64,000 bases of DNA from positions 62,001-126,000 of the forward strand of contig CASENM010000051.1 of assembly GCA_949289295.1 (NCBI GenBank). Reading direction: 5' to 3'. This stretch comes from an uncultured Bacteroides sp. Lineage in GTDB: Bacteria; Bacteroidota; Bacteroidia; Bacteroidales; Bacteroidaceae. This document shows positions 24,072-34,806 of this stretch, one piece after another. Within the stretch, counting starts at the first letter, position 1, and every line of letters begins with the position of its first letter. The translations under genes were made by a program, and so were the position numbers. The notes under the pieces are model-generated. The model did no database searches. It was not told the origin of the DNA and worked only from the letters and a program-made list of their open reading frames with translations.

Positions 24072-24732
24072 AACATTCCTTCTGCTTGGCATTCTGCTGG
24101 CCTTGCCCGGATCCGCGTCTGCCCTCCCCTCCGACTCGACCGGCACGGAGACTTCCGTGTGCCGGACAAGACGCTGGGACAAGCGCGTGCATCTGAAATA
24201 CAAGCGTTGGGAACGCCTGAAGCCTACGCACGTCAAATTGCAGTACGCCGGTGGGATGGGCATGTTTTCCGTAGGCGCCGGATGGGACTATGGCAAGCGG
24301 TGCCAGTGGGAGACCGACTTCCTGTGGGGATTCCTCCCGAAGCGGTACGGCGCGGGACGCACACGCTCCACATTCACCGTGAAGCAGAACTACATCCCGT
24401 GGAGCGTCAGCATCGACAACCGCTGGGCCGTGGAACCGTTCTATTGTGGCCTGTATCTAACTACCATCACGGGCGACGAGTTCTGGAAAAAGGAACCGGG
24501 ACGCTATCCGAACAAATACTATAACTTCAGCACGAAAATCCGTCCGTACCTCTTCATCGGCCAGCGGTTCGGGTTCAGCCCGGGCCACAACCTTGTCCGC
24601 AACGTCTCCGTCTTTTACGAAGTGAGCACCTGCGAGCTGTATCTCATCAGCAAGTTCACCAACCGCAGCCTCAGCATGAAAGACATCCTGCGCTTCTCTT
24701 TCGGAGTGAAAGTGCAGATGTTCAGGGACTGA
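24052..24732 (+). CDS. Secreted, probably outer-membrane-associated protein of unknown function
   Basis: 226 residues starting with a clear signal peptide (KRLIIRTFLLLGILLALPGSASA). The mature part has alternating aromatic/polar strands (LQYAGGMGMFSVGAGWDYG, TFTVKQNYIPWSVSID, IRPYLFIGQRFGF), as in small beta-barrel outer-membrane proteins of Bacteroidetes. I do not recognise a named family. The ATG at 24052 lies inside the end of the phosphoesterase gene, so the two are probably translated together. Confidence 0.6.
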   Translation: MKRLIIRTFLLLGILLALPGSASALPSDSTGTETSVCRTRRWDKRVHLKYKRWERLKPTHVKLQYAGGMGMFSVGAGWDYGKRCQWETDFLWGFLPKRYGAGRTRSTFTVKQNYIPWSVSIDNRWAVEPFYCGLYLTTITGDEFWKKEPGRYPNKYYNFSTKIRPYLFIGQRFGFSPGHNLVRNVSVFYEVSTCELYLISKFTNRSLSMKDILRFSFGVKVQMFRD

Positions 24733-24862
24733 AAAAACGTCCAGACACTACGTTACAATCATATCCGGACATGAGAGACAGGAACATTCGTCCGCCTGGA
24801 TTTTTCATTTTTGCCCTGAAAAGATTATTTTTGCAGACAGAACGACAAAAACGACTGAAAAC

Positions 24863-26275
24863 ATGAATACAAAGACTTTCATTCTATCGGGCCTGATGCT
24901 GGCTACCCTGTCTCTGCCGGCCGCCGCCCGGAACAATGACGGAGGCATATCACGGGATATGCTCGAACAAATCAGACAGAACCAGCCCCACACGCCTGCC
25001 GACCGGGCCTTGTTGAACGCCATCGCGGCCAACAGTATTGACGCGCTGGCCGTGAACCATGCCAACAAGGGACCCGTCGACACCTACTTCAGCGTAGAGA
25101 CTCCCTCACAGAACATCACCGACCAACAGCAGAGCGGACGCTGCTGGATGTTCAGCGGATTCAATGTGCTGCGCTCCGATTTCGCACGCCGCACGGACTC
25201 GCTCACCGTAAACCTGTCGCATGCTTATCTGTTCTTCTGGGACCAGCTGGAAAAAGCCAACCTGTTCCTGCAGGGCGTAACCGACTGTGCCGACAAGCCG
25301 ATGGATGACGAGCGCGTGCGTTTCTTTTTCATGAATCCCGTAGGCGACGGAGGAACCTATTGCGGAGTGGCCGACCTGGTGTTGAAATACGGCCTCGTAC
25401 CGGCCGAGGCGATGCCGGAAACTTTCTCCAGCGACAACACCTCAAGAATCACTGGTCTGATGAAATCAAAACTCCGTGAGTACGGCCTGCAGCTACGTGC
25501 AATGGTGGCCGACGGAAAAACGGAAGCCGACATCAAGGCCGAAAAGACAAAGATGCTAGCTACAATCTACCGCATGCTGACTCTTGCCATAGGTGAACCG
25601 CCGACAGAATTCACCTACGCGTTCAAGAACGCCCAAGGACACGCCGTCACCGAAACAAGAACCTACAATCCGATGACCTTCGCGGGCGAGATTCTCGGCG
25701 ACAAGCCGGTGAAAGGCTCATTCATCATGGTGATGAACGACCCGCGCCGCGAATACTACAAGACATACGAAGTGGAGTATGACCGCCACACCTACGACGG
25801 CACGAACTGGAAATACCTCAATCTGCCGATGGAAGACATCGCGCAGCTGGCCATCGCCTCGCTGAAAGACGGACACAAGATGTACAGCTCATACGATGTG
25901 GGCAAGTTCCTCGACCGCAAACGGGGCTACTGCGACATGCGCAACTACGACTACGGCTCACTCTTCGGCACCACATTCGGCATGGACAAGGCCCAGCGCA
26001 TCATGACCTACGACAGCGGCTCCACACACGCCATGACGCTCACGGCAGTCAATCTGGACAAGGACGGCAAACCGCTGATGTGGAAGGTGGAAAACAGCTG
26101 GGGAGCGGAATTCGGCCAGCAAGGTTGCCTGATCATGACCAACGAATGGTTCAACGAATACATGTTCCGCCTTGTGGTGGACAAGAAATACGTCCCTGCA
26201 AAAATGCTGAAGCAGTATGAACAGAAGCCGGTGACAGTGATGCCGGAAGACCCTCTGTTCTTGCCCGACGAATAA
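24863..26275 (+). CDS. C1-family cysteine peptidase (PepC/bleomycin hydrolase type), exported
   Basis: 470 residues, the PepC length plus a signal peptide (LSGLMLATLSLPAAAR). The papain-like triad is visible: Cys94 in QQQSGRCWMFSG, His389 in STHAMTLTAV and Asn411 in VENSWG. PepC enzymes are hexameric aminopeptidases, usually cytosolic; the signal peptide points to a periplasmic peptide-trimming role, as seen for many Bacteroidetes homologues. It has its own promoter (TATTTTTG at 24826-24833) and ends just before the TPP riboswitch. Confidence 0.92.
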   Translation: MNTKTFILSGLMLATLSLPAAARNNDGGISRDMLEQIRQNQPHTPADRALLNAIAANSIDALAVNHANKGPVDTYFSVETPSQNITDQQQSGRCWMFSGFNVLRSDFARRTDSLTVNLSHAYLFFWDQLEKANLFLQGVTDCADKPMDDERVRFFFMNPVGDGGTYCGVADLVLKYGLVPAEAMPETFSSDNTSRITGLMKSKLREYGLQLRAMVADGKTEADIKAEKTKMLATIYRMLTLAIGEPPTEFTYAFKNAQGHAVTETRTYNPMTFAGEILGDKPVKGSFIMVMNDPRREYYKTYEVEYDRHTYDGTNWKYLNLPMEDIAQLAIASLKDGHKMYSSYDVGKFLDRKRGYCDMRNYDYGSLFGTTFGMDKAQRIMTYDSGSTHAMTLTAVNLDKDGKPLMWKVENSWGAEFGQQGCLIMTNEWFNEYMFRLVVDKKYVPAKMLKQYEQKPVTVMPEDPLFLPDE

Positions 26276-26310
26276 CCGCGCGGATTTTTCCGTATTTCGT
26301 TTTTTATTCC

Positions 26311-26318
26311 TATCTTTG
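26311..26318 (+). promoter_or_regulatory. Promoter -7 box of the thi operon
   Basis: TATCTTTG lies directly in front of the TPP riboswitch and is a full match to the Bacteroidetes TAnnTTTG box. Confidence 0.65.
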
Positions 26319-26320
26319 CC

Positions 26321-26412
26321 GGAACAAAGACAAAGGGGTGCCCTACCGGACGGGCTGAGATCATACCCTACGAACCTGATGCGGTTAATACCGACGAAGG
26401 GATTGTTCGTTC
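26321..26412 (+). promoter_or_regulatory. TPP riboswitch (THI element)
   Basis: The conserved THI-box core is present: GGGGTGC at 26336-26342, GGGCTGAGAT at 26352-26361, then ACCCTACGAACCTGAT, the GGTTAATACC segment and GAAGGGA. The outer stem pairs GAACAA (26322-26327) with TTGTTC (26404-26409). It sits between a promoter box and thiS and should lower thi expression when thiamine pyrophosphate is high, here probably by hiding the ribosome-binding site or by termination (mechanism not readable). Confidence 0.95.
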
Positions 26413-26485
26413 CGACATGCTTTTTCTCATTCTCCCGTCCCTCTATGTGTCCCCTTTGCGGTATTCACCTCAAAACAGACTGATT

Positions 26486-26686
26486 ATGAAAATATTGGTA
26501 AACAACAAAGAGACGGAACTGACAGAAGGGAACACCATCGCCGATCTGGCACGCCAACTGGAACTCCCGGCCCAGGGAGTGGCCGTCGCGCTCCACAACC
26601 GCATGGTTCCGCGTACGCAATGGGAAGAACAGACACTGAAAGAAGGCGACAGCCTGGTCATCATCAAAGCGGCATGTGGAGGATAA
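26486..26686 (+). CDS. thiS: Sulfur carrier protein ThiS
   Basis: 66 residues with the ubiquitin-like fold and the C-terminal Gly-Gly that becomes the thiocarboxylate (ends ACGG). ThiS carries sulfur for thiazole ring formation with ThiG. ATG 26486 (MKILVNNKE) is chosen over an earlier in-frame codon because it gives the normal length. It is first in the riboswitch-controlled operon and ends 4 bases before thiE. ThiF, which adenylates ThiS, is not found in this operon. Confidence 0.93.
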   Translation: MKILVNNKETELTEGNTIADLARQLELPAQGVAVALHNRMVPRTQWEEQTLKEGDSLVIIKAACGG

Positions 26687-26690
26687 GGCC

Positions 26691-27335
26691 ATGGGACTTC
26701 AGTTCATCACACATTTCACAGACAAGTATTCATACTTCGACTCGGCACGCATGGCCCTTGAGGGAGGCTGCCGGTGGATCCAACTGCGCATGAAAGACAT
26801 GCCGGCCGACGAAATCGAGCGGACAGCCCTTCTTATCCAACCATTGTGCAAGGAATACGGTGCCACGTTCATCCTCGACGATCAGGTGGAACTGGCCCAA
26901 AAGATTCATGCCGACGGCGTACATCTGGGAAAGAACGACATGCCCATCGCCGAGGCCCGGAAACTGCTGGGGAAGGATTTCATCATCGGAGGAACGGCCA
27001 ACACGTTCGAGGATGTGAAAGCCCATTCCGAAGCGGGAGCCGACTACATCGGATGCGGCCCGTTCCGGTTCACCACCACCAAGAAGAACCTCAGCCCGAT
27101 ACTGGGTCTGGAAGGTTACCGTCACATCATCACCTGTATGAAAGAAGAGGGAATCCGTTTGCCCGTGGTGGCCATCGGAGGAATCACCTGCGATGATATC
27201 CCGGCCATCCTGCAGACGGGCGTGTCGGGCATCGCGCTGAGCGGCTCTATCCTCCGTGCGGAGAATCCGGTGGAAGAAACGCGGCGTATCGTGGCACTCA
27301 CCGGCCGGACAAACCAAAAACCCGCTTGCAAATGA
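26691..27335 (+). CDS. thiE: Thiamine-phosphate synthase
   Basis: 214 residues. ThiE joins the pyrimidine (HMP-PP) and thiazole phosphate to make thiamine monophosphate. Family motifs are GGCRWIQLRMKDM, FILDDQVELAQKIHADGVHLGKND (in part), IIGGTANTFED, YIGCGPFRFTTTKKN and VVAIGGITCDD with GVSGIALSGSI. ATG 26691 gives the usual start; a GTG at 26676 overlapping thiS is the alternative. An inverted repeat follows the stop. Confidence 0.94.
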   Translation: MGLQFITHFTDKYSYFDSARMALEGGCRWIQLRMKDMPADEIERTALLIQPLCKEYGATFILDDQVELAQKIHADGVHLGKNDMPIAEARKLLGKDFIIGGTANTFEDVKAHSEAGADYIGCGPFRFTTTKKNLSPILGLEGYRHIITCMKEEGIRLPVVAIGGITCDDIPAILQTGVSGIALSGSILRAENPVEETRRIVALTGRTNQKPACK

Positions 27336-27340
27336 ACCCA

Positions 27341-27406
27341 CCACAGATTACACAGATTGATGACTCCATTATTGGCATGATACACATAAATCTGCGTACC
27401 CTGTGG
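27341..27406. repeat. Inverted repeat of the CCACAGATTACACAGATT type between thiE and thiG
   Basis: Left arm CCACAGATTACACAGATT (27341-27358) and right arm AATCTGCGTACCCTGTGG (27389-27406) pair at 14 of 18 positions across a 30-base loop. It would form a hairpin inside the thi mRNA. The left-arm word is one I associate with dispersed intergenic repeats of Bacteroides. Confidence 0.6.
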
Positions 27407-27450
27407 CAAGAATCATACAAACTGATCATACATCCTAAAAACATACACAA

Positions 27451-29961
<2,511 letters not shown>

Positions 29962-30031
29962 ACGAGAGGACGCTATCCTTTTTTATCCGTTTGATAAAAA
30001 ACATTTTTCTATCAATAATCAATAGTGGAAG

Positions 30032-30412
30032 ATGCGGACAGAAAGTATTATCAACCAAAAGTCAGTGACATTTGCATTGCGTATCATCAAAGCCTTTCAG
30101 TTTCTGAAAGGACAAAAAGGAGAATATGTCATGTCCAAACAGTTGCTCCGGAGCGGTACGGCAATAGGAGCATCCATCCGTGAAGCGGAATTTGCGGAAA
30201 GCCGAAAGGATTTTATCCACAAACTGCATGTTTCGCTCAAAGAAGCCAACGAAACAGCCTACTGGCTGACATTGCTCCATGAATCTGACTATATCAACGA
30301 AGCGACTTTCCAATCCATTCAGACGGACTGCACCGAATTGATAAAGTTATTGACCAGTATCATCAAGTCAAGCAAACATAACCCGGAAACATCCTCCATT
30401 ATTAATTATTAA
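30032..30412 (+). CDS. Four-helix bundle protein (S23/bAvd-like family)
   Basis: 126 residues with the pattern of the family first seen in 23S rRNA intervening sequences: FALRIIKAFQFLKGQKGEYVMS, LLRSGTAIGASIREAEFAES and KLHVSLKEANETAYWLTLL (the hallmark E-S/N-E-T-x-Y-W segment). Members pack as four-helix pentamers and some bind nucleic acid; one branch is the Avd accessory protein of diversity-generating retroelements, but no reverse transcriptase is present here. It lies between thiC and thiH, bordered by AT-rich repeats on both sides, and its last residues (SIINY) come from the downstream repeat. It looks like a later insertion in the thi operon. Confidence 0.85.
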   Translation: MRTESIINQKSVTFALRIIKAFQFLKGQKGEYVMSKQLLRSGTAIGASIREAEFAESRKDFIHKLHVSLKEANETAYWLTLLHESDYINEATFQSIQTDCTELIKLLTSIIKSSKHNPETSSIINY

Positions 30413-30430
30413 CTTTTAATTATTCATTAA
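30398..30430. repeat. AT-rich TTAATTATTAAC-type repeat before thiH
   Basis: This sequence of ATTAATTATT words overlaps the end and stop of the four-helix bundle gene and ends just before the thiH start. It is close to the reverse complement of the repeat at 29933, so the two flank the inserted gene in opposite orientation. Confidence 0.6.
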
Positions 30431-30435
30431 ACCAC

Positions 30436-31575
30436 ATGTTTAGCGACGAATTAGAAAAAATAAACTGGGAGGAGACGACCGAAGCCATCTACTCCAAGAC
30501 CGAGGCGGATGTGCTCCGCGCGCTCGGGAAATCCCATTGCGACGTGGATGATTTCATGGCTCTCATCTCGCCTGCGGCCGAAAAGTATCTGGAGCCGATG
30601 GCACGGCTCAGCCGGAAATATACGGAGGAACGGTTCGGGAAAACCATATCGATGTTCATTCCGCTTTATCTGACCAACTCGTGCACCAACTCGTGCGTGT
30701 ATTGCGGATTCCATATCAGCAACCCCATGGCACGCACCATCCTGACACCCGAAGAGATTGAAAACGAATACAAGGCCATCAAGAAACTGGGCCCGTTCGA
30801 GAATCTGCTCATCGTGACGGGTGAGAACCCGGCCAAGGCGGGTGTGCCTTATCTGGCAAAAGCATTGGACTTGGCGAAACCCTACTTCTCGAACCTGAAA
30901 ATCGAAGTAATGCCACTCAAGACGGAAGAGTATGCCGAACTGGTGAAACACGGCATGAACGGAGTGATCTGTTTCCAGGAGACCTATCACAAGGACCGTT
31001 ACAAGATTTATCACCCGCGCGGCATGAAATCGAAGTTCGAGTGGCGTGTCAACGGCTTCGACCGCATGGGACAGGCCGGAGTGCACTCCATCGGCATGGG
31101 CGTGCTCATCGGTCTGGAAGAATGGCGCACGGACATCACCATGATGGCCTATCACCTGCGCTACCTCCAGAAGCATTACTGGAAGACAAAATACAGCGTC
31201 AACTTCCCCCGCATGCGCCCGGCCGAGAACGAAGGATTCCAGCCGAACGTCATCATGAGCGACAAGGAACTAGCGCAGGTCACCTTCGCCATGCGTATCT
31301 TCGACCACGACGTGGACATCTCCTACTCTACCCGTGAACCGGCCTACATCCGTGACCACATGGCCTCGCTGGGTGTCACCACCATGAGTGCGGAGAGCAA
31401 AACGGAGCCGGGCGGCTACTACACCTATCCACAGGCGCTCGAGCAGTTCCACATCAGCGATGACCGTACGGCCGTAGAGGTGGAGAAAGCCCTCAAGGCC
31501 ATGGGACGCGAACCGGTATGGAAGGACTGGGATGCCTCGTTCGACCATGTGGCACACACGCAATTAATGCAATAA
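30436..31575 (+). CDS. thiH: 2-iminoacetate (dehydroglycine) synthase ThiH
   Basis: 379 residues. ThiH is a radical SAM tyrosine lyase that supplies dehydroglycine for the thiazole ring. The cluster motif CxxxCxxC is seen as CTNSCVYCGF, with MFIPLYLTNSC before it and MARTILTPEEIENEYKAI after it. The C-terminal radical SAM/BATS region includes EPGGYYTYPQALEQFHISDDR (in part). It is the last thi gene here; a thiF and a second thiE, often next in Bacteroides, are not present. Confidence 0.95.
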   Translation: MFSDELEKINWEETTEAIYSKTEADVLRALGKSHCDVDDFMALISPAAEKYLEPMARLSRKYTEERFGKTISMFIPLYLTNSCTNSCVYCGFHISNPMARTILTPEEIENEYKAIKKLGPFENLLIVTGENPAKAGVPYLAKALDLAKPYFSNLKIEVMPLKTEEYAELVKHGMNGVICFQETYHKDRYKIYHPRGMKSKFEWRVNGFDRMGQAGVHSIGMGVLIGLEEWRTDITMMAYHLRYLQKHYWKTKYSVNFPRMRPAENEGFQPNVIMSDKELAQVTFAMRIFDHDVDISYSTREPAYIRDHMASLGVTTMSAESKTEPGGYYTYPQALEQFHISDDRTAVEVEKALKAMGREPVWKDWDASFDHVAHTQLMQ

Positions 31576-31585
31576 GTGAAAAGCC

Positions 31586-31683
31586 TGTCATTCTGAGCAC
31601 AGTGAAGAATCCAGGGGATACAAGCTGGCACACAAAACCGACTTCACCGGAACCTCATTTCTTCGCTTTGCCCAGAATGGCAT
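31586..31683. repeat. Imperfect inverted repeat of the CATTCTGAGC...GAAGAATCC type
   Basis: Arm 1 (31586-31612) reads GTCATTCTGAGCACAGTGAAGAATCC in its core; arm 2 (about 31658-31683) is close to its reverse complement, TTTCTTCGCTTTGCCCAGAATG in part. The loop is about 45 bases. This word is familiar from dispersed repeats in Bacteroidetes genomes. It lies between thiH and the DUF4080 gene and may act as a terminator-like hairpin. Confidence 0.6.
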
Positions 31684-31755
31684 TGCCTTTTTTGACTGCC
31701 GGTTCCCTATTTGAGGCAGTCCCGTTCAAATCTATCCCCAAACAGAAAACAGAAA

Positions 31756-33432
31756 ATGAAGATTCTTTGGCTCGATCTCAACAGCTCTTACGCCCACGCA
31801 TCGCTTGCCCTGCCGGCACTCCACGCACAGGTCATGGACAACACCTCTTACGAATGGGACAGCATATCGGCTACGGTCAATGAAAATCCGGGACAGACGG
31901 CCGGTCTGATTGACGCACGAAAACCCGACATCGTGGCGGCCACCTGCTGGCTCTTCAACCATGAAATGCTGATGCACATACTTTGCCGCACAAAAGCTCT
32001 CCTCCCCGATTGTACTGTCGTACTGGGAGGCCCTGAGTTTTTAGGTGAGAATGAAAGTTTCCTCCGCCGAAACCCGTTTGTCAACGCTGTATTCCGCGGA
32101 GAAGGAGAAGAGTCGTTTCCACAATGGCTGGAGATATGGGACCGTCAGGAAGAATGGGGAGAAGTGAAAGGCCTCTGCTATCTGGACACGGAGGACAATT
32201 ATCACGACAACGGACTGGCACGCGTAAAGGCATTCGACCGCCTGGTACCGCCCGAAAAAAGCATGTTTTTCAACTGGAGCAAACCGTTTGTCCAGCTTGA
32301 AACCACACGGGGATGTTTCAACACATGCACATTCTGCGTGAGCGGTGCGGAAAAGCCCGTACGCACGCTTCCCGTCGAAGCGATACGAACCCGGATCGAG
32401 ACCATCCACGCGCACGGCATACGCGACATACGCGTTCTGGACCGCACGTTCAACTACAACAACCGGCGCGCCAAGGACCTGCTCGGCCTGTTCAGAGAAT
32501 TTCCAGACATGCGCTTTCATCTTGAAATCCATCCGGCATTGCTTTCGGATGAACTGAAAGCCGGACTTTCCGACATGCCCAAGGGGATGCTGCATCTGGA
32601 AGCAGGCATCCAGAGTCTGCACGCGGATGTGCTTGCCGCAAGCCGGAGGGCAGGCAAGCTGGATGATGCACTCGAAGGACTGCGTTACCTCTGCCATCTG
32701 AACAATCTCGAGACACACGCCGACCTCATCGCGGGACTTCCGCTTTACCGTCTCTCCCAGATTGTGGAGGATATCCGCACGCTGGCCTCCTACCGGGCTG
32801 CCGAAATACAGCTGGAATCGCTGAAAGTGCTTCCGGGCACTGAAATGCGCCGACGTGCGGAAGAACTGGGCATCCGATATGCCTCACTACCGCCTTATGA
32901 AGTGTTGCGGACCCGTGAAATCACTCCTGACGAACTGCAGACCGCACGTCTGCTTTCACGCCTTGTGGACGGATTCTATAACGCCAGAGCATGGCAATCC
33001 GTCACGCGGAACCTGATTACGGAGCAGGATGATTTCCTGCCCCGCTTCCTGAACCATCTCATCCGGACAGGTGTCGCAGACCAGCCGCTGGGACTGGAAC
33101 GCCGTGGACTCATCCTCTATGATTTCTGCAAGCTCCATTACCCGGCGTATCTCACGCAGGTCAGCCTGGCATGGATCGAGGCGGGCATGTCGCTCAAAAA
33201 AACGCCGGCCGAAAAAGTACGCACCAAACACGTACTTCCACCCGAGCGGTGGAAAATCTGTTTCGGCAGCTATCACGAAAAATTGCGGCTCTGCCGCCTG
33301 GCCGATTCCGGCTCGGACCTCTGCTATTGGTACGGCTTCGAGACTGAGATTTCACACCCCGCTCCGGTTTTCAAGGCTCTTTCCCGGACAACCGACGAAC
33401 CCCTGACGCCAATTTCGCCATCCAAAGATTAG
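31756..33432 (+). CDS. B12-binding-domain radical SAM protein with DUF4080
   Basis: 558 residues. The N-terminal 150 form a cobalamin-binding-like Rossmann region (MKILWLDLNSSYAHASLALP, in part, and CTVVLGGPEFLGENESFL). A radical SAM core follows with the cluster motif CFNTCTFCVSG, then IRVLDRTFNYNNRRAK and LHLEAGIQSLHADVL. The C-terminal 200 residues match DUF4080. Such proteins may methylate or rearrange an unknown substrate. ATG 31756 follows a repeat-bearing gap, so it probably has its own transcript rather than belonging to the thi operon. It ends 50 bases before the condensin-like genes. Confidence 0.88.
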   Translation: MKILWLDLNSSYAHASLALPALHAQVMDNTSYEWDSISATVNENPGQTAGLIDARKPDIVAATCWLFNHEMLMHILCRTKALLPDCTVVLGGPEFLGENESFLRRNPFVNAVFRGEGEESFPQWLEIWDRQEEWGEVKGLCYLDTEDNYHDNGLARVKAFDRLVPPEKSMFFNWSKPFVQLETTRGCFNTCTFCVSGAEKPVRTLPVEAIRTRIETIHAHGIRDIRVLDRTFNYNNRRAKDLLGLFREFPDMRFHLEIHPALLSDELKAGLSDMPKGMLHLEAGIQSLHADVLAASRRAGKLDDALEGLRYLCHLNNLETHADLIAGLPLYRLSQIVEDIRTLASYRAAEIQLESLKVLPGTEMRRRAEELGIRYASLPPYEVLRTREITPDELQTARLLSRLVDGFYNARAWQSVTRNLITEQDDFLPRFLNHLIRTGVADQPLGLERRGLILYDFCKLHYPAYLTQVSLAWIEAGMSLKKTPAEKVRTKHVLPPERWKICFGSYHEKLRLCRLADSGSDLCYWYGFETEISHPAPVFKALSRTTDEPLTPISPSKD

Positions 33433-33452
33433 GATTATAAGGCCACAAGTTA

Positions 33453-33460
33453 TAACTTTG
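33453..33460 (+). promoter_or_regulatory. Promoter -7 box of the SMC/condensin-like operon
   Basis: TAACTTTG matches TAnnTTTG and lies 22 bases upstream of the first gene of the three-gene cluster. No clear -33 element was seen. Confidence 0.5.
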
Positions 33461-33481
33461 CCCGGATTTTCAAACTAAACT

Positions 33482-34711
33482 ATGTACGTATTCCGATCCA
33501 TACACGAAATAACAAGCACCATTGCGGCGGCCAAAGGACTGCTCACAGAAATGTTCGAGAAAAGAAAATCGCTCAGCTTCCGCTATTCTGACGCACTCGC
33601 CCTGCTGAAAGATGACGAAAACCGCCTGAAACTGCTTATGGAAAAAGAAGTGATCCGGCAAAACGGGAACTTCGTGGAGCTGGACGCACGCTTTCTGGAT
33701 TTTTTTGAACTGCTGCTCGAAGCCAACGAAGACATCAACACGGCTGCCATAGACGAGAACATCGATTTCCTGCATGAACTGATGGACTATTACGACAAAG
33801 AGCAGATTGCCTCACGCAAGGAAAGCTACGTGAGAAACATCAAGATGACTTTCCAGAAAATAGCCCGTACCACCATCCGCAATGTCATCAACCTCCAAAG
33901 CAGCATCGACCATGCTTTCAAGCACGAGCCGACCTATCAGATTAAGATTGCCAAGCTGGAGAATCTGGACAAGAAACGCATCAACATCCAACGGCTCATT
34001 GACACCACCGAGAATCTGATTCTGCACGAGGAAAGGCAATTCTTCCAGCAGGCCACCGACGAGGAGCTGCAGCGCATCCTGCTCGAACTGAGGAGCGAGC
34101 TACAGCTTTCGGCACACAGCCTGATACGTGCACAGCAAGACATCATCAATTACCTGAACCAAATCAAGAGCCAGGTGATTCTGGTGGAAAAAATCCGGAA
34201 AGTGAAATACCTGCACGACACGTTCGAGCTACGCTCAAGAAGCAATCTTGCCGAAGTGGTGTCACACGAACACTCGGTGCTGATGGAAGGCAATCCTCCG
34301 TCATCATTCAAGCTCTCCGTCGGCTACCTGAACAGCGATGAGGCACGCCCCGTGATACTGAAGGTGCTGAAAAACCTGCAGATGCGCGATGCCGTACGCA
34401 AGAATGAAGCGGGCGCATTCAGCGAGGAAGACATGGAGATACCCTCCCTCTACGAGGAGGTCATCGACCTCGACGAAACGGCCGGCAACTATCTGCAGGC
34501 ACAGGCTCAGGCGAAATGGAACAACGAAAAAGCGGAACCGGAAGACTTGTTTTCCTACCTCATGCGCTATTCTTTCAAGCGTGAAGTGAGCGAGCTGGAA
34601 CGCACCACCCTCTTCTGCCAGATGGTGTCGCTTTACGAAAACCAGTTCCGCATCAGCGAACAATCCGGCATCTACAAAGAATACGAATATGCCAAAGTTT
34701 ATCCGGCCTGA
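33482..34711 (+). CDS. MksF/JetA-like kleisin subunit of an SMC complex
   Basis: 409 residues, almost wholly helical. The N-terminal 80 residues look like a winged-helix (ITSTIAAAKGLLTEMFEKRK then LMEKEVIRQNGNFVEL), followed by long helices (about 90-240: IDENIDFLHELMDYYDKEQIA, in part, and RNVINLQSSIDHAFKHEP) and a C-terminal wing-like part (EDLFSYLMRYSFKREVSEL). Size, fold pattern and position before an MksE/JetB-like and an MksB/JetC-like gene identify it as the MukF/MksF/JetA-type kleisin. It would bridge the ATPase heads. Identification rests mainly on context; sequence motifs in this family are weak. Confidence 0.65.
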   Translation: MYVFRSIHEITSTIAAAKGLLTEMFEKRKSLSFRYSDALALLKDDENRLKLLMEKEVIRQNGNFVELDARFLDFFELLLEANEDINTAAIDENIDFLHELMDYYDKEQIASRKESYVRNIKMTFQKIARTTIRNVINLQSSIDHAFKHEPTYQIKIAKLENLDKKRINIQRLIDTTENLILHEERQFFQQATDEELQRILLELRSELQLSAHSLIRAQQDIINYLNQIKSQVILVEKIRKVKYLHDTFELRSRSNLAEVVSHEHSVLMEGNPPSSFKLSVGYLNSDEARPVILKVLKNLQMRDAVRKNEAGAFSEEDMEIPSLYEEVIDLDETAGNYLQAQAQAKWNNEKAEPEDLFSYLMRYSFKREVSELERTTLFCQMVSLYENQFRISEQSGIYKEYEYAKVYPA

Positions 34712-34713
34712 GA

Positions 34714-34753
34714 AAAACGCTTCGGTGTTTCAGCCAAAACGCCGAAGCGTTTT
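34714..34753. repeat. 22-nt-period mini-hairpin repeat, two units
   Basis: Units of 18 nt start at 34714 (AAAACGCTTCGGTGTTTC) and 34736 (AAAACGCCGAAGCGTTTT, the inverted form). They lie immediately after the stop of the kleisin-like gene, inside the predicted operon, and could adjust expression of the downstream genes. Confidence 0.8.
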
Positions 34754-34806
34754 CATGCAGACCCGGCAGAACGCCTATTTCAGAAACCCTATTATCCCAA
34801 CCATTC

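Noticed and set aside
30032..30412. A diversity-generating retroelement or 23S rRNA intervening sequence around the four-helix bundle gene
   Set aside because: No reverse transcriptase, template repeat or rRNA gene is near it.
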